From Brevibacillus brevis (GTDB lineage: Bacteria; Bacillota; Bacilli; Brevibacillales; Brevibacillaceae), in the NCBI RefSeq assembly GCF_900637055.1, contig NZ_LR134338.1:227501-291500 (forward strand): a DNA stretch of 64,000 nt, written 5' to 3'. The notes below the pieces were generated by a model. That model was not told where the DNA came from. It did not search any database and worked only from the letters and a program-made list of their open reading frames with translations. This document shows positions 32,538-44,449 of the stretch, one piece after another. The first letter of the stretch is position 1. Each line of letters begins with the position of its first letter. The translations under genes were made by a program, and so were the position numbers.

Positions 32538-32581
32538 ATTCAAGTGTGCCTGACATCTGTACTTTGGAGGATATGAGAATC

Positions 32582-32836
32582 ATGTCTTATGAAAAAGTAG
32601 AGCGGGCCAAGGACTTGACAATCGGCATTAAGCAGACGATCAAAGCTGTTGAAAGCCAACAGGTAGAAGCGGTGTATATCGCTGTTGATGCAGATAAGCG
32701 TTTGACCCAAAAAGTCGAGCTCCTTTGCAAAGAGAAGGGTGTTCCAGTCATTCATGTAGATTCCATGCGCCGTCTAGGCAAAGCGTGCGGAATTGAAGTG
32801 GGAGCGGCAACCGCTGCGATTAAGAAAAGTGGTTAA
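32582..32836 (+). CDS. ybxF: L7Ae-family ribosomal/K-turn-binding protein YbxF
   Basis: The 84-residue protein has the L7Ae/L30e fold. Its conserved C-terminal run is RRLGKACGIEVGAA (about 62-75), the K-turn-binding loop of the family. B. subtilis YbxF binds K-turn RNA. The start ATG 32582 follows GGAGG by 11 bases; the ATG at 32573 is too close to that site. It opens the str operon, 122 bases before rpsL. Confidence 0.92.
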   Translation: MSYEKVERAKDLTIGIKQTIKAVESQQVEAVYIAVDADKRLTQKVELLCKEKGVPVIHVDSMRRLGKACGIEVGAATAAIKKSG

Positions 32837-32958
32837 CGATGTTTTTGTCTGTGGTTACACGTTGCGTAATACTGGACAAGGACTTTCTATTTGGCCTAAA
32901 AATGACTCACCTGGATCTGTGGTCTTGAAGATTGGGTATTAAGAAGGGAGGTAACATC

Positions 32959-33393
32959 ATGCCTACAATTAACCAATTGGTGCGTAAAGGTCGCGAGGAT
33001 AAGGTTGTGAAGTCGAAGTCCCCAGCTCTTCAAAAGGGGTACAACAGCTTCAAGAAAAGCCAAACCAACCAAAGCTCTCCTCAAAAACGTGGTGTTTGCA
33101 CTCGTGTAGGTACCATGACTCCGAAAAAACCGAACTCCGCGTTGCGTAAATACGCTCGTGTGCGTTTGACAAACGGAATCGAGGTAACAGCTTACATCGG
33201 TGGTATCGGCCACAACCTGCAAGAGCATAGCGTCGTGCTGGTGCGCGGCGGTCGTGTAAAAGACTTGCCAGGGGTACGCTACCATATCGTTCGTGGTGCT
33301 CTTGACACTGCTGGTGTGAACAACCGTAAACAAGGTCGTTCCAAATACGGTACTAAGCGTCCGAAGCCAGGTCAAGCAGCAGCGAAGAAGTAA
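32959..33393 (+). CDS. rpsL: 30S ribosomal protein S12
   Basis: S12 sits at the decoding centre. The 144-residue protein has the conserved [11 protein letters not shown] (with both lysines kept) and [13 protein letters not shown], so the usual streptomycin-resistance positions look wild type. It has a lysine-rich C-terminal end slightly longer than B. subtilis S12. The start ATG 32959 follows GGGAGG. In-frame ATG 32932 is too far upstream. Confidence 0.97.
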   Translation: MPTINQLVRKGREDKVVKSKSPALQKGYNSFKKSQTNQSSPQKRGVCTRVGTMTPKKPNSALRKYARVRLTNGIEVTAYIGGIGHNLQEHSVVLVRGGRVKDLPGVRYHIVRGALDTAGVNNRKQGRSKYGTKRPKPGQAAAKK

Positions 33394-33450
33394 TAAGAAA
33401 AGCGCCTGTGAAGTGGCGTGAATTTATAACGAAAAGAAGGAGGGAATACG

Positions 33451-33921
33451 ATGCCTCGTAAAGGTCCTGTAACCCGTCGTGACGTGCTGCCTGATCCTAT
33501 TCACAACAGCAAGTTGGTTACTCGCTTGATTAACCGCCTGATGTTGGATGGTAAGCGCGGTGTAGCTCAGAACATTCTCTACAACGCATTTGACATCATC
33601 CAGGAGCGCACAGGTCGCAACCCGATGGAAGTGTTTGAAGAAGCACTGAAAAACGTAATGCCAGTACTGGAAGTTAAAGCTCGCCGTGTAGGTGGTGCTA
33701 ACTATCAAGTACCAATCGAAGTAAAACCGGAGCGCCGTACCACTCTTGGTCTGCGTTGGATGGTTAACTACTCCCGTAACCGTGGAGAGAAAACCATGGA
33801 ACAACGCTTGGCTAACGAGATCATGGACGCTGCTAACAACACCGGTGCAGCAGTTAAAAAGCGTGAAGACACGCACAAGATGGCTGAAGCGAACAAAGCG
33901 TTTGCTCACTATCGCTGGTAG
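33451..33921 (+). CDS. rpsG: 30S ribosomal protein S7
   Basis: S7 nucleates the 16S 3' domain and touches the E site. The 156-residue protein begins [16 protein letters not shown] and keeps the family block [15 protein letters not shown] (about 42-56). Normal length. It lies 57 bases after rpsL with a GGAGGG site and 69 bases before fusA. Confidence 0.97.
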   Translation: MPRKGPVTRRDVLPDPIHNSKLVTRLINRLMLDGKRGVAQNILYNAFDIIQERTGRNPMEVFEEALKNVMPVLEVKARRVGGANYQVPIEVKPERRTTLGLRWMVNYSRNRGEKTMEQRLANEIMDAANNTGAAVKKREDTHKMAEANKAFAHYRW

Positions 33922-33990
33922 GAATTGAATCGGGTGTCCGTTTTGGATACCCGTTTATTCTCAAACTCGAGTATGGAAGGAGCATACCTA

Positions 33991-36069
33991 ATGGCTCGCG
34001 AGTTCTCTTTGCCGAATACGCGTAATATCGGTATCATGGCTCACATCGATGCTGGTAAGACGACGACTACTGAGCGTATTCTGTTCTACACTGGTCGTGT
34101 TCACAAAATTGGTGAGGTGCACGAAGGTGCAGCTACAATGGACTGGATGGAACAAGAGCAAGAGCGCGGTATTACCATTACTTCGGCTGCTACTACTGCT
34201 CAATGGGCTGGTCATCGTATCAACATCATTGATACACCAGGTCACGTAGACTTCACTGTAGAAGTTGAGCGCTCCCTGCGCGTTCTTGACGGTGCTGTAA
34301 CCGTTTTTGACGCAAAAGGTGGCGTTGAGCCGCAAACCGAAACAGTATGGCGCCAAGCTGACCGCTATGGCGTACCGCGCATGTGCTACATCAACAAAAT
34401 GGATATCTTGGGTGCTAACTTCGATATGTGCTTGGGTCAGATCAAATCTCGCCTGGGTGCAAATCCAGTAGCTATCCAATATCCAATCGGTGCAGAAGAT
34501 CAATTCAAAGGTATGGTTGACCTGATTGAAATGAAGGCAATCGTATATACTGATGACTTGGGTAAAACTTCTGACTCCGCTGAAATTCCTGCTGACATTC
34601 TGGCACGTTGCGAAGAACTTCGCATGGCTATGGTTGAAGCAGCTGCTGAACAAGACGAAGAGCTCATGATGAAGTACTTGGAAGGCGAAGAGCTGACCAA
34701 CGAAGAAATCCGTGCTGCTCTGCGTAAGGGTACTATCGAGTGCAAACTGACGCCGGTAATGTGCGGTTCTTCTTACCGTAACAAAGGTGTTCAGCCTATG
34801 CTGGACAACGTTGTAGCTTACCTGCCGTCCCCGGTAGATATCCCTGCAATCAAAGGTACATTGCCAGATACTGATGAAGAAGTAGATCGTCCAGCTGATG
34901 ATAACGGTCCGTTCTCTGCTCTTGCGTTCAAGATCATGACTGACCCTTATGTAGGCCGTCTGACATTCTTCCGTGTATACTCCGGTGTACTGAACTCCGG
35001 TTCTTATGTGCTCAACTCTACTAAAGGTAAGCGTGAGCGTGTAGGCCGTATCCTGCAAATGCACGCAAACCACCGTGAAGAAATCCAAACGGTTTACTCC
35101 GGTGACATTGCTGCTGCAGTAGGTTTGAAAGATACAACAACTGGTGACACTCTGTGTGATGAAAAGGCTCCTGTTATCCTCGAGTCTATGGAATTCCCAG
35201 AGCCAGTTATCTCTGTTGCGATCGAACCAAAATCCAAAGCAGACCAAGACAAGATGGGTATCGGCCTGTCCAAGCTGGCTGAAGAGGATCCAACGTTCAG
35301 AACACGCACAGACGAAGAGACTGGTCAAACAATCATCTCCGGTATGGGTGAGCTTCACCTGGAGATCATCGTTGACCGTCTGAAACGCGAATTTAAAGTT
35401 GAGTCGAACGTAGGTGCTCCACAGGTTGCTTACCGTGAAACATTCCGTAACCCAGCTAAAGTGGAAGGTAAATTCGTTCGTCAGTCCGGTGGTCGTGGTC
35501 AATACGGTCACGTTTGGGTGGAGTTCGCTCCTCTCGAGCCGGGTCAAGGCTTCCAATTCGAAAACAAAATCGTTGGTGGTGTAGTACCACGCGAATACAT
35601 CCCTGCTGTTCAAGCGGGTATCGAAGAATCGATGAAAAATGGTGTTATCGCCGGCTTCCCGCTGGTTGATATCAAAGCTACTATCGTAGACGGTAGCTAC
35701 CATGATGTCGACTCCTCCGAGATGGCATTTAAAGTAGCAGGTTCCCTCGCATTGAAGGAAGCTGCGAAAAAATGTGGCGCTGTACTGCTCGAGCCAATCA
35801 TGAAAGTAGAAGTTACAATGCCTGAAGAGTACATGGGCGACGTAATGGGTGACCTGAACTCCCGCCGCGGTCGTATCGAAGGTATGGAAGCTCGTGCAAA
35901 TGCACAAGTAATCCGTGCAATGGTACCACTGTCCGAGATGTTCGGATATTCCACAGTTCTGCGTTCCCGTACTCAAGGTCGTGGCGTTTACTCCATGGTG
36001 ATCGACCACTACGAAGAAGTACCTAAATTTATCGCTGAAGAGATCATCAAGAAATCTAAAGGCGAATAA
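33991..36069 (+). CDS. fusA: Elongation factor G
   Basis: EF-G drives translocation. The 692-residue protein has G1 AHIDAGKTT (about 17-25), G3 DTPGH (about 81-85), G4 NKMD (about 135-138) and domains II-V to the end. The start ATG 33991 follows AAGGAG by eight bases. Upstream in-frame codons are not preceded by a good site. The large antisense frame over it is a codon-bias shadow. Confidence 0.97.
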   Translation: MAREFSLPNTRNIGIMAHIDAGKTTTTERILFYTGRVHKIGEVHEGAATMDWMEQEQERGITITSAATTAQWAGHRINIIDTPGHVDFTVEVERSLRVLDGAVTVFDAKGGVEPQTETVWRQADRYGVPRMCYINKMDILGANFDMCLGQIKSRLGANPVAIQYPIGAEDQFKGMVDLIEMKAIVYTDDLGKTSDSAEIPADILARCEELRMAMVEAAAEQDEELMMKYLEGEELTNEEIRAALRKGTIECKLTPVMCGSSYRNKGVQPMLDNVVAYLPSPVDIPAIKGTLPDTDEEVDRPADDNGPFSALAFKIMTDPYVGRLTFFRVYSGVLNSGSYVLNSTKGKRERVGRILQMHANHREEIQTVYSGDIAAAVGLKDTTTGDTLCDEKAPVILESMEFPEPVISVAIEPKSKADQDKMGIGLSKLAEEDPTFRTRTDEETGQTIISGMGELHLEIIVDRLKREFKVESNVGAPQVAYRETFRNPAKVEGKFVRQSGGRGQYGHVWVEFAPLEPGQGFQFENKIVGGVVPREYIPAVQAGIEESMKNGVIAGFPLVDIKATIVDGSYHDVDSSEMAFKVAGSLALKEAAKKCGAVLLEPIMKVEVTMPEEYMGDVMGDLNSRRGRIEGMEARANAQVIRAMVPLSEMFGYSTVLRSRTQGRGVYSMVIDHYEEVPKFIAEEIIKKSKGE

Positions 36070-36099
36070 TTACAGGTTACGACTTTATCTTGCAACCAG

Positions 36100-36146
36100 A
36101 AAGGTTTACAATATTGAAGGGACAACCATTCGTAAGGTAAACCTTT
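36100..36146 (+). other. Ten-bp inverted repeat in the fusA-tuf spacer
   Basis: AAAGGTTTAC (36100-36109) pairs exactly with GTAAACCTTT (36137-36146), with a 27-base loop. The right arm is followed by CTTC, not a long T run. It sits about 45 bases before the tuf start. Function unknown; attenuation or mRNA stability are possible. Confidence 0.65.
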
Positions 36147-36189
36147 CTTCAAACCATAAAACCCTTATGTATAAGGAGGCTTTACTCTC

Positions 36190-37380
36190 ATGGCAAAAGA
36201 AAAGTTTGAGCGTAATAAACCACACGTTAACATCGGTACTATCGGTCACGTTGACCATGGTAAAACTACCCTGACTGCTGCTATTACAACTGTATTGGCA
36301 CAACAAGGTAAAGCAAAAGCTATGAACTACGCTGCAATTGACGCTGCTCCAGAAGAAAAAGAGCGTGGTATCACAATCAACACTGCTCACGTTGAGTACG
36401 AAACTGAAAACCGTCACTATGCTCACGTTGACTGCCCTGGTCACGCTGACTACGTGAAAAACATGATTACTGGTGCTGCTCAAATGGACGGCGCTATCCT
36501 GGTTGTATCCGCAGCTGATGGCCCAATGCCACAAACTCGCGAGCACATCCTGCTCTCCAAGCAAGTAGGCGTACCTTACATCGTAGTATTCATGAACAAA
36601 TGCGACATGGTAGACGATGAAGAGTTGTTGGAACTGGTTGAAATGGAAATCCGTGACCTGTTGTCTCAATATGAGTTCCCAGGTGACGACACTCCAGTAA
36701 TCAAAGGTTCTGCTAAAGAAGCTTTGGACAACCCAACTGGCGAGTGGGCTAAGAAAATCGCTGAACTGATGGATGCTGTTGACACTTACATCCCAACTCC
36801 TGAGCGTGCAACTGACAAGCCTTTCCTGATGCCTGTAGAGGACGTGTTCACGATCACTGGTCGTGGTACTGTTGCTACTGGTCGTGTAGAGCGCGGTATC
36901 GTTAAAGTTGGTGACCAAGTAGAAATCATTGGTCTGGCTGAAGAAACAAAAGCTACAACTGTAACTGGTGTTGAGATGTTCCGCAAATTGCTGGATCAAG
37001 CTCAAGCTGGTGACAACATCGGTGCTCTGCTGCGCGGTGTAGACCGTAACGACATCGAGCGTGGACAATGCTTGGCGAAACCAGGTTCCGTTAAGCCTTA
37101 CACTAAGTTCAAAGCAGAAGTTTACGTTCTGTCCAAAGAAGAGGGCGGACGTCACACTCCTTTCTTTGCTAACTACCGTCCACAATTCTACTTCCGTACA
37201 ACTGACGTAACAGGTATCATCCAACTGCCAGAAGGCGTTGAAATGATCATGCCTGGCGACAACACTGAGTTCACTGTAGAACTGATCGCTCCAGTAGCGA
37301 TGGAACAAGGTACTCGCTTCGCGATCCGCGAAGGTGGCCGTACAGTAGGCGCTGGCGTTGTAGCTTCTATCGACGCGTAA
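36190..37380 (+). CDS. tuf: Elongation factor Tu
   Basis: EF-Tu delivers aminoacyl-tRNA. The 396-residue protein has G1 GHVDHGKTT (about 18-26), G3 DCPGH (about 81-85), G4 NKCD (about 136-139), and domains II and III to [15 protein letters not shown]. Full length. It follows fusA after 120 bases and ends with a strong terminator, so it closes the str operon. Confidence 0.98.
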   Translation: MAKEKFERNKPHVNIGTIGHVDHGKTTLTAAITTVLAQQGKAKAMNYAAIDAAPEEKERGITINTAHVEYETENRHYAHVDCPGHADYVKNMITGAAQMDGAILVVSAADGPMPQTREHILLSKQVGVPYIVVFMNKCDMVDDEELLELVEMEIRDLLSQYEFPGDDTPVIKGSAKEALDNPTGEWAKKIAELMDAVDTYIPTPERATDKPFLMPVEDVFTITGRGTVATGRVERGIVKVGDQVEIIGLAEETKATTVTGVEMFRKLLDQAQAGDNIGALLRGVDRNDIERGQCLAKPGSVKPYTKFKAEVYVLSKEEGGRHTPFFANYRPQFYFRTTDVTGIIQLPEGVEMIMPGDNTEFTVELIAPVAMEQGTRFAIREGGRTVGAGVVASIDA

Positions 37381-37398
37381 GATATACGGATATACAAA

Positions 37399-37428
37399 AC
37401 CCGACAACTTTGGTTGTCGGGTTTTTTT
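37399..37428 (+). terminator. Terminator after tuf
   Basis: ACCCGACAAC (37399-37408) pairs with GTTGTCGGGT (37413-37422) around a four-base loop, followed by a T run. Confidence 0.95.
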
Positions 37429-37533
37429 ATGCTCTTTTATCGAATTTTTAAATAACTCCCATCAAAATCATTCAATTTGCCTCTCGTAGCAATATGCTAC
37501 AATACCATCAGGATTGGATGGGGGATAGTAGAG

Positions 37534-38475
37534 ATGAAAAATAATGAGCGATTATTGTTTCTTATGCTTGCGGGTGTTGTCACGCTGTGGGGCTTGAACG
37601 TCGTCATGGTCAAGTATTTAACAACGTTTCCTCCATTATATGTCGCGGCCATACGCATGACTGTCGGTGGAATATGTTTATCGCCACTCATCTTCTTATA
37701 CCGAAAGAGTTTGCGATTTAGCAAAACAGATTGGTTCTTGTTGGCCGGAGTCGGTGCTAGTTCTATCGCGCTTCATCAAATAACGCTTGCAGCCGGTGTT
37801 CAATACACGACGGCAGGAAATGCATCGCTTATTCTTGGATTAAATCCGTTGGCAACGGCACTCTTGGCAATGCTTTTCTTAGGGGAAGGCATGTCGTTGA
37901 AAAAAGGGCTTGGCATTGGAATGGGTTTTGCGGGAGTGTTGATTGTCGTCATCTCTCAGCACGGCGGCCTTCATATGAATGGCTGGGGAGATGCTATTAT
38001 GTTTTTCTCCATGCTTATGTATGTAACGGGGGGTTTACTCATACGGAAATTGGTCGTAAGAGGTGTACCGGTACTCTTAATTACGGCTTTATCGCAAATG
38101 TTTGGGGTCATCTTCTTGTGGGGAGTCGCATTGACTGTCCAACCAGCTTCCTATTATCTCTCTTTGGACGTTTCTCCCTTCCAGTGGCTTGTGATTTTTG
38201 CTTCAGGTGCGCTATCAACTGCGCTCGGCTCGATCGGTTGGAATTATGGGATACGCCAGCTGGGAGCGAGTCGAACGGCTGTTTTCCTAAATGGAATGCC
38301 AATGGCCAGTTTGGTATTTGCGGCGATATTCCTGGGAGAAAGCCTTCAACTTGTACACTTACTAGCATTGTGTATGATCGTAGGCGGTGTATACTTGGGA
38401 TCGCGTAGCTTGGTGAGACCGAAAGCTACAAGTGCGGCAGCGGCAGCAACCTCTGATATAACAACAAAAGCGTAG
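37534..38475 (+). CDS. EamA/DMT-family permease
   Basis: The 313-residue protein has ten hydrophobic segments and the two EamA repeats of the drug/metabolite transporter superfamily (first from LAGVVTLWGLNVV near 12, second from GDAIMFFSML near 152). Such proteins usually export or take up small metabolites; the substrate is unknown. The start ATG 37534 follows GGGGGAT; the longer frame from 37477 covers the probable promoter (TACAAT at 37498). It sits between tuf and the S10 cluster with a globin gene, and looks like an accessory insertion. Confidence 0.85.
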   Translation: MKNNERLLFLMLAGVVTLWGLNVVMVKYLTTFPPLYVAAIRMTVGGICLSPLIFLYRKSLRFSKTDWFLLAGVGASSIALHQITLAAGVQYTTAGNASLILGLNPLATALLAMLFLGEGMSLKKGLGIGMGFAGVLIVVISQHGGLHMNGWGDAIMFFSMLMYVTGGLLIRKLVVRGVPVLLITALSQMFGVIFLWGVALTVQPASYYLSLDVSPFQWLVIFASGALSTALGSIGWNYGIRQLGASRTAVFLNGMPMASLVFAAIFLGESLQLVHLLALCMIVGGVYLGSRSLVRPKATSAAAAATSDITTKA

Positions 38476-38499
38476 GACAGTAATTGTCCTACGCTTTTT
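38466..38499. terminator. Bidirectional terminator between EamA and globin genes
   Basis: AAAAGCGTAGGACA (38466-38479) pairs with TGTCCTACGCTTTT (38485-38498), flanked by A and T runs, so it can serve both convergent genes. Confidence 0.93.
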
Positions 38500-38500
38500 C

Positions 38501-38887
38501 TTATTGATCCCACTTATTGACCATATGATGAGCAGTTAAACGCAAGCGATCAAAGATTTGCTCCCGAATTTCGCCTTCCAGTCCAGTCAGGTCCATGGCT
38601 TTATCCATACAAGAGAGCCAAGCCTCTGCCTGTATAGGTCCAATAGGGAACGGCATGTGTCGTGCTCGCAGCATCGGATGACCATGGGCGTCCGAATACA
38701 GGCTTGGACCACCGAGAAACTGTGTCAAAAACTGATATTGACGTTCCTTCACGTGGGTTAAATCTTCAGGGAAGAGGTCAGTAATGTCGGGATGCTGCTT
38801 AACCAGATCGTAAAAGGTATCGACAAGACGGGCCAAGGTATCTGCACCGCCAATGATTTCATAAGGGGGTTGATTCAAATCAGACAT
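38501..38887 (-). CDS. Truncated haemoglobin, group II (YjbI-like)
   Basis: The 128-residue globin has the group II marks: FYDLV with tyrosine at B10 (about 21-25), the proximal histidine in RARHMPFPI (about 76), and a tryptophan in the AWLSCM block (about 92). These bind heme and O2 or reactive nitrogen species. The start ATG at 38887 follows GGAGG by nine bases; the longer frame has no site. It is convergent with the EamA gene. Confidence 0.93.
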   Translation of the reverse strand: MSDLNQPPYEIIGGADTLARLVDTFYDLVKQHPDITDLFPEDLTHVKERQYQFLTQFLGGPSLYSDAHGHPMLRARHMPFPIGPIQAEAWLSCMDKAMDLTGLEGEIREQIFDRLRLTAHHMVNKWDQ

Positions 38888-39550
<663 letters not shown>

Positions 39551-39699
39551 GGTCCCAAAAAGCGATACACGCGCAGACGTTGTCTTGATAAGCGTGTTAT
39601 ACCAAGCAACAAACCCTTAAAATGGCACCCCTGCGCATCGGTGGGGACTTGATACAACATAAAAACGTTTTACTGAAATAAGCACAGGAGGTGGCACAA

Positions 39700-40329
39700 A
39701 TGACCAAAGGAATCTTAGGGAAAAAACTTGGCATGACTCAAGTTTTTGGTCCAAACGGAACAGCGACTGCTGTAACGGTCATCGAAGTTGGTTCTAACGT
39801 AGTTCTTCAGAAGAAAGACGTTGAGAACGACGGTTATGAAGCGATTCAAATCGGCTTCGAAGACAAAAAAGAACAGCGCGCTAACAAGCCGGAAAAAGGA
39901 CATGCAGCGAAAGCTAACACTGCTCCTAAGCGCTTCATTCGCGAAATTCGCGGAGTTAACCTCGCTGATTACGAGGTTGGTCAAGAGTTGAAGGCTGACA
40001 TTTTTGCCGAGGGAGAAATGGTGGACGTAGCTGGCGTATCCAAGGGTAAAGGTTTCCAAGGTGCGATCAAACGTCACAATCAATCCCGCGGTCCTATGGC
40101 TCACGGTTCGCGTTACCACCGCGGTCCAGGTTCCATGGGTGCTGTAGCTCCAAACCGCGTATTTAAAGGTCAAACATTGCCAGGTCAAATGGGTGGCGAC
40201 AACGTTACTATCCAAAACCTGGAAGTAATTAAAGTAGATACAGAACGCAATCTGGTTCTCGTAAAAGGCTCCGTGCCTGGTCCGAAAAACAGCTGCGTAC
40301 TGGTATCCACGGCAGTCAAGAAGAACTAG
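39700..40329 (+). CDS. rplC: 50S ribosomal protein L3
   Basis: Early assembly protein near the peptidyl transferase centre. The 209-residue protein has the long extension around the conserved [18 protein letters not shown] (about 126-143). Start ATG 39700 follows AGGAGGTG by six bases; a GTG at 39691 lies inside that site. rplD follows 20 bases later. Confidence 0.97.
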   Translation: MTKGILGKKLGMTQVFGPNGTATAVTVIEVGSNVVLQKKDVENDGYEAIQIGFEDKKEQRANKPEKGHAAKANTAPKRFIREIRGVNLADYEVGQELKADIFAEGEMVDVAGVSKGKGFQGAIKRHNQSRGPMAHGSRYHRGPGSMGAVAPNRVFKGQTLPGQMGGDNVTIQNLEVIKVDTERNLVLVKGSVPGPKNSCVLVSTAVKKN

Positions 40330-40349
40330 TAAGGAAAGGAGGAACTGAC

Positions 40350-40973
40350 ATGCCGAAAGTAGCTCTTTATAACCAAACCGGTTCTCAAGTTGGCGAAATC
40401 GATCTGGCAGACAGCGTATTTGGGATTGAGCCTAACAGCGCAGTTCTGTACGATGCGATCGTGATGCAACAAGCATCCCAACGCCAAGGTACACATGATG
40501 TAAAGAACCGTTCTGAAGTACGTGGTGGTGGCCGCAAGCCATGGCGCCAAAAAGGTACAGGTCGTGCACGCCAAGGTTCCATTCGCTCTCCGCAATGGAA
40601 AGGTGGCGGTGTTGTATTCGGTCCAACTCCGCGCAAATACGGTTACAAACTGAACCGTAAAGTTCGTCGTTTGGCTCTGAAATCTGCACTTTCCACGAAA
40701 GTACAAAACAACGAACTCCTGGTATTGGAAGCTTTGAACTTCACAGCTCCTAAAACTAAGGAAATGACAGCTGTTCTGAGCAGCTTGAAAGTAGATCGCA
40801 AAGTTCTGATCGTTACTTCCGAGTACGACCAAAACGTAGCGCTCGCTTCCCGTAATATCCCAGGTGCAAAAATCGTAGATGCTGCAGGCATTAACGTTCT
40901 TGATCTGGTAGCGCATGACAAAGTAATCGTGACGAAAGAAGCGGTTGCGAAAGTAGAGGAGGTGCTCGCATAA
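40350..40973 (+). CDS. rplD: 50S ribosomal protein L4
   Basis: Lines the exit tunnel; in some bacteria it regulates this cluster. The 207-residue protein has the tunnel-loop motif [18 protein letters not shown] (about 53-70). Its stop overlaps the rplW start (TAATG), so translation is coupled. Confidence 0.97.
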   Translation: MPKVALYNQTGSQVGEIDLADSVFGIEPNSAVLYDAIVMQQASQRQGTHDVKNRSEVRGGGRKPWRQKGTGRARQGSIRSPQWKGGGVVFGPTPRKYGYKLNRKVRRLALKSALSTKVQNNELLVLEALNFTAPKTKEMTAVLSSLKVDRKVLIVTSEYDQNVALASRNIPGAKIVDAAGINVLDLVAHDKVIVTKEAVAKVEEVLA

Positions 40974-41263
40974 TGAAGAGCCTTCATGATGTCCTTAAAC
41001 GCCCTGTCATTACCGAGCGCACCACTGATATGATGGCTGAGAAAAAGTACGTTTTCGAAGTACCTCTCAAAGCCAACAAAACAGAAATCAAACAAGCTGT
41101 TGAAAAAGTATTTGGCGTAAAAGTAGAAGCAGTTAACACAGTTCGTGTACCTGCGAAACCAAAACGCTACGGAAAATACTCCGGTTACACGTCCGAGTGG
41201 AAGAAAGCAATCGTTAAGCTGACTGATGACAGCAAAGAATTGGCCTTCTACGAGGGAGTATAA
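40973..41263 (+). CDS. rplW: 50S ribosomal protein L23
   Basis: Tunnel-exit protein and docking site for trigger factor and SRP. 96 residues, with the family loop [20 protein letters not shown] (about 60-79). Start overlaps the rplD stop; rplB follows 32 bases later with AAGGAGG. Confidence 0.97.
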   Translation: MKSLHDVLKRPVITERTTDMMAEKKYVFEVPLKANKTEIKQAVEKVFGVKVEAVNTVRVPAKPKRYGKYSGYTSEWKKAIVKLTDDSKELAFYEGV

Positions 41264-41295
41264 CCTCGACGACTACCGAAAAGGAGGGTATTAAC

Positions 41296-42126
41296 ATGGG
41301 TATCAAAAAGTTTAAACCGACTTCTCCTGGTCGTCGCCAAATGACGGTTTCTACTTTCGAGGAGATCACCACGTCGACTCCCGAAAAATCCTTGTTGGCG
41401 CCTCTCAGCAAAAAAGCTGGTCGCAACAACCAAGGTAGAATTACCGTTCGTCATCAAGGTGGCGGTCATAAACGTAAATACCGTATTATCGACTTCAAAC
41501 GTAACAAAGATGGTATCATTGGTCGCGTAGCAACCATTGAATACGATCCAAACCGTTCCGCTAACATCGCGCTGATCAACTATGCAGACGGTGAAAAGCG
41601 TTACATTATCGCTCCACACAACCTGAAAGTGGGCGACCAGATCGTATCCGGAGCAGATGCCGACATCAAAATCGGTAACGCACTGCCAATGGAGAAAATC
41701 CCGGTAGGTACTACCATCCACAACATCGAGCTGAAACCTGGTAAAGGCGGCCAATTGGTGCGCGCTGCTGGTACTTCCGCTCAATTGCTTGGTCGTGATG
41801 GTGAGTTCGTAATCGTTCGCCTGTCTTCCGGTGAAACACGCCGCATTCACAACGTATGCCGCGCTACTATCGGTCAAGTAGGTAACCTGGATCACGAACT
41901 GCTGAACATCGGTAAAGCAGGACGTTCCCGCTGGTTGGGTATCCGTCCAACTGTTCGCGGTAGCGTAATGAACCCGAACGATCACCCACACGGTGGTGGT
42001 GAAGGTCGCGCTCCAATCGGTCGTAAAGCACCTGTTACTCCTTGGGGTAAACCAACCCTGGGTCTCAAGACTCGCAAGAAGAAGAACAAGTCCGACCAAT
42101 ACATCATCCGCCGCCGCAAGAAGTAA
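41296..42126 (+). CDS. rplB: 50S ribosomal protein L2
   Basis: Needed for peptidyl transfer and subunit joining. The 276-residue protein has [18 protein letters not shown] (about 52-69) and the C-terminal [20 protein letters not shown] (about 225-244), which contains the conserved histidine near the active site. Confidence 0.98.
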   Translation: MGIKKFKPTSPGRRQMTVSTFEEITTSTPEKSLLAPLSKKAGRNNQGRITVRHQGGGHKRKYRIIDFKRNKDGIIGRVATIEYDPNRSANIALINYADGEKRYIIAPHNLKVGDQIVSGADADIKIGNALPMEKIPVGTTIHNIELKPGKGGQLVRAAGTSAQLLGRDGEFVIVRLSSGETRRIHNVCRATIGQVGNLDHELLNIGKAGRSRWLGIRPTVRGSVMNPNDHPHGGGEGRAPIGRKAPVTPWGKPTLGLKTRKKKNKSDQYIIRRRKK

Positions 42127-42175
42127 GGTAGGCTGATACTATAACCGAACGCCTTTGGCGAAGGGAGGTTCACTA

Positions 42176-42457
42176 ATGGGACGTAGCTTAAAAAAGGGTC
42201 CTTTCGTGGATGACCACTTGATGAAAAAAGTTGACGAGCAAAATGAAAAGAACGAGAAACGCGTGATCAAAACTTGGTCTCGCCGTTCCACCATCTTCCC
42301 TGAGTTCGTAGGACACACGTTTGCAGTTTACGATGGCCGCAAACATGTACCAGTATACGTATCGGAAGACATGGTTGGTCATAAATTGGGTGAATTCGCA
42401 CCAACTCGTACCTTCAAGGGTCACGTCGACAACGACAAGAAGTCCAAGAAGCGCTAA
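42176..42457 (+). CDS. rpsS: 30S ribosomal protein S19
   Basis: Forms the head of the small subunit with S13. 93 residues beginning [15 protein letters not shown]. Start ATG 42176 follows GGGAGG; the upstream in-frame start at 42155 is before that site. It ends 29 bases before rplV. Confidence 0.97.
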   Translation: MGRSLKKGPFVDDHLMKKVDEQNEKNEKRVIKTWSRRSTIFPEFVGHTFAVYDGRKHVPVYVSEDMVGHKLGEFAPTRTFKGHVDNDKKSKKR

Positions 42458-42486
42458 TTTTCTCTTGACAGAGAGGAGGTACAAAG

Positions 42487-42819
42487 ATGGAAGCAAAAGC
42501 AGTTGCACGCAATATTCGCATCGCGTCTCGTAAAGTCCGCCTGGTGGTAGACTTGATCAGAGGCAAGCAAGTAGGTGAAGCTTTGGCGATCTTGAAACAC
42601 ACGCCAAAGGCAGCTTCTCCAGTTGTTGAAAAACTCCTGAAGTCGGCTATTGCAAACGCTGAGCACAACTATGAGATGGATCCAAACAGCCTCGTAGTGG
42701 GCAAAATCTTCGTAGACCAAGGTCCTACGTTGAAGCGTTTCCGTCCGCGCGCTATGGGTCGCGCTAGCCGCATCCATAAACGCACGAGCCACATCACAGT
42801 GGTACTAAACGAGAAATAA
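42487..42819 (+). CDS. rplV: 50S ribosomal protein L22
   Basis: Tunnel protein; its beta-hairpin ([17 protein letters not shown], about 88-104) is the site of macrolide-resistance changes and looks unaltered. 110 residues with AGAGGAGG before the start. Confidence 0.97.
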   Translation: MEAKAVARNIRIASRKVRLVVDLIRGKQVGEALAILKHTPKAASPVVEKLLKSAIANAEHNYEMDPNSLVVGKIFVDQGPTLKRFRPRAMGRASRIHKRTSHITVVLNEK

Positions 42820-42832
42820 GGAGGGATTACGT

Positions 42833-43495
42833 GTGGGTCAAAAGGTAAGCCCGGTAGGTCTTCGGATCGGTGTCATTCGTGACTGGGAGTCCAAATGGTA
42901 CGCTGACAAGGACTTCGCAACTCTGTTGCACGAAGACTTGAAAATCCGCAAGTATGTAAAAGGGCGTCTGAAAGATGCTGCTGTATCCACGATCGAAATC
43001 GAACGCGCAGCTAATCGCGTGAACGTTACGATTCACACCGCTAAGCCTGGTATGGTAATTGGTAAAGGTGGAGCTGAGGTTGAGACTCTGCGCAAATCTT
43101 TGACTGAGCTGACTGGCAAACGCGTTCATATCAATATCAACGAAATCAAACGTCCGGATCTGGATGCTACTCTGGTAGCTGAAAATATTGCACGCCAATT
43201 GGAAAACCGCATTTCTTTCCGCCGTGCGCAAAAGCAATCGATCACTCGTACGCTGCGCTCTGGTGCTAAAGGTATCAAAACCTTGGTAAGCGGTCGTCTT
43301 GGCGGCGCGGACATCGCACGTTCTGAAGGTTACAGCGAAGGTACTGTTCCACTTCACACATTGCGCGCTGACATCGACTACGGTACTGCTGAAGCACATA
43401 CCACTTATGGTCGCATCGGTGTTAAAGTGTGGATCTATCGTGGAGAAGTCCTTCCAGCGAGAAAGAACGTCGCTACTGAGGAAGGAGGCAAGTAA
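42833..43495 (+). CDS. rpsC: 30S ribosomal protein S3
   Basis: Part of the mRNA entry site. The 220-residue protein has a type-2 KH domain ([15 protein letters not shown], about 68-82) and the C-terminal domain. Start is GTG, 13 bases after the rplV stop. rplP begins two bases after its stop. Confidence 0.97.
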   Translation: MGQKVSPVGLRIGVIRDWESKWYADKDFATLLHEDLKIRKYVKGRLKDAAVSTIEIERAANRVNVTIHTAKPGMVIGKGGAEVETLRKSLTELTGKRVHININEIKRPDLDATLVAENIARQLENRISFRRAQKQSITRTLRSGAKGIKTLVSGRLGGADIARSEGYSEGTVPLHTLRADIDYGTAEAHTTYGRIGVKVWIYRGEVLPARKNVATEEGGK

Positions 43496-43497
43496 TC

Positions 43498-43932
43498 ATG
43501 TTGACGCCAAAACGCGTGAAACACCGTAAACAACACCGCGGGAAAATGGCTGGTAACGCAAAAGGCGGTACTACTGTTGCGTTCGGTGAATACGGATTGC
43601 AAGCAATGGAGCCATCTTGGGTAACTAACCGTCAGATCGAGGCAGCTCGTATCGCGATGACTCGTTACATCAAACGTGGTGGTAAAGTATGGATTAAAAT
43701 TTTCCCTGATAAACCAGTAACACAAAAACCGCTCGAAGTCCGCATGGGTTCCGGTAAAGGTTCTCCTGAGAAATGGGTAGCGGTAGTGAAACCAGGCAAG
43801 ATCATGTTCGAACTTGCTGGTGTTCCTGAAGAAGTCGCTCGCGAAGCTATGCGTCTGGCTATGCACAAACTGCCAATCAAGTGCAAGTTCGTGAAGCGTG
43901 AAGAAGTGGGTGGTGACGCACATGAAGGCTAA
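43498..43932 (+). CDS. rplP: 50S ribosomal protein L16
   Basis: Binds near the A site. The 144-residue protein begins [17 protein letters not shown] and keeps the [17 protein letters not shown] loop (about 83-99), which contains the L16 arginine-hydroxylation region in other bacteria. It overlaps rpmC by 11 bases. Confidence 0.97.
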   Translation: MLTPKRVKHRKQHRGKMAGNAKGGTTVAFGEYGLQAMEPSWVTNRQIEAARIAMTRYIKRGGKVWIKIFPDKPVTQKPLEVRMGSGKGSPEKWVAVVKPGKIMFELAGVPEEVAREAMRLAMHKLPIKCKFVKREEVGGDAHEG

Positions 43933-44119
43933 TGAGTACCGTAATTTGACCACTGCCGAGATCGAACAAAACGTTACTTCTTTGAAAGAAGAGTTGTTCA
44001 ACCTTCGTTTCCAGCTGGCTACGGGTCAACTCGAAACCACATCTCGTATCAAACAAGTGCGTAAGGATATTGCTCGTGCGAAAACCGTCCTGCGCCAGAG
44101 AGAATTGGGAATCGGCTAA
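43922..44119 (+). CDS. rpmC: 50S ribosomal protein L29
   Basis: Small helical tunnel-exit protein, 65 residues, [15 protein letters not shown] start and [12 protein letters not shown] core (about 30-41). The start ATG 43922 is inside the end of rplP, with GTGGGTGGTGA upstream, so it is coupled to rplP. Confidence 0.96.
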   Translation: MKANEYRNLTTAEIEQNVTSLKEELFNLRFQLATGQLETTSRIKQVRKDIARAKTVLRQRELGIG

Positions 44120-44141
44120 TTATAGGAAGGAGGTTTGAACG

Positions 44142-44408
44142 ATGACCGCAGATCGCAATATGCGTCGAACAGTTGTAGGTCGCGTTGTTTCCGACAAGAT
44201 GGATAAAACCATTGTTGTTCTTGTAGAAACTTACAAGACACATCCTTTGTACGGCAAACGCATGAAATTCTCGAAAAAGTTCAAGGCTCACGACGAGAAC
44301 AACACGGCAAAAGTGGGCGACATCGTAGAAATCATGGAAACTCGTCCGTTGTCGAAAGACAAACGTTTCCGTTTGGTACGTATCGTCGAAGAGGCAGTAA
44401 TCGTATAA
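44142..44408 (+). CDS. rpsQ: 30S ribosomal protein S17
   Basis: Primary binder of the 16S 5' domain. 88 residues with the OB-fold core [17 protein letters not shown] (about 12-28) and [18 protein letters not shown] (about 66-83). AAGGAGG precedes the start. Confidence 0.97.
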   Translation: MTADRNMRRTVVGRVVSDKMDKTIVVLVETYKTHPLYGKRMKFSKKFKAHDENNTAKVGDIVEIMETRPLSKDKRFRLVRIVEEAVIV

Positions 44409-44449
44409 GTCAGATTTTCGGATATTAAGTCCGAAAGGAGGAACAGTAA

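Noticed and set aside
33988..36009. A 673-codon open frame antisense to fusA, and similar long antisense frames over clpC, rpoB, rpoC and tuf
   Set aside because: They mirror the codon bias of highly expressed genes on the other strand, give cysteine- and histidine-rich products without domains, and have no ribosome-binding sites.
36085..36112. A separate promoter for tuf (TTGCAA with TACAAT)
   Set aside because: The spacing is only 11 bases; the alternative -35 matches poorly.
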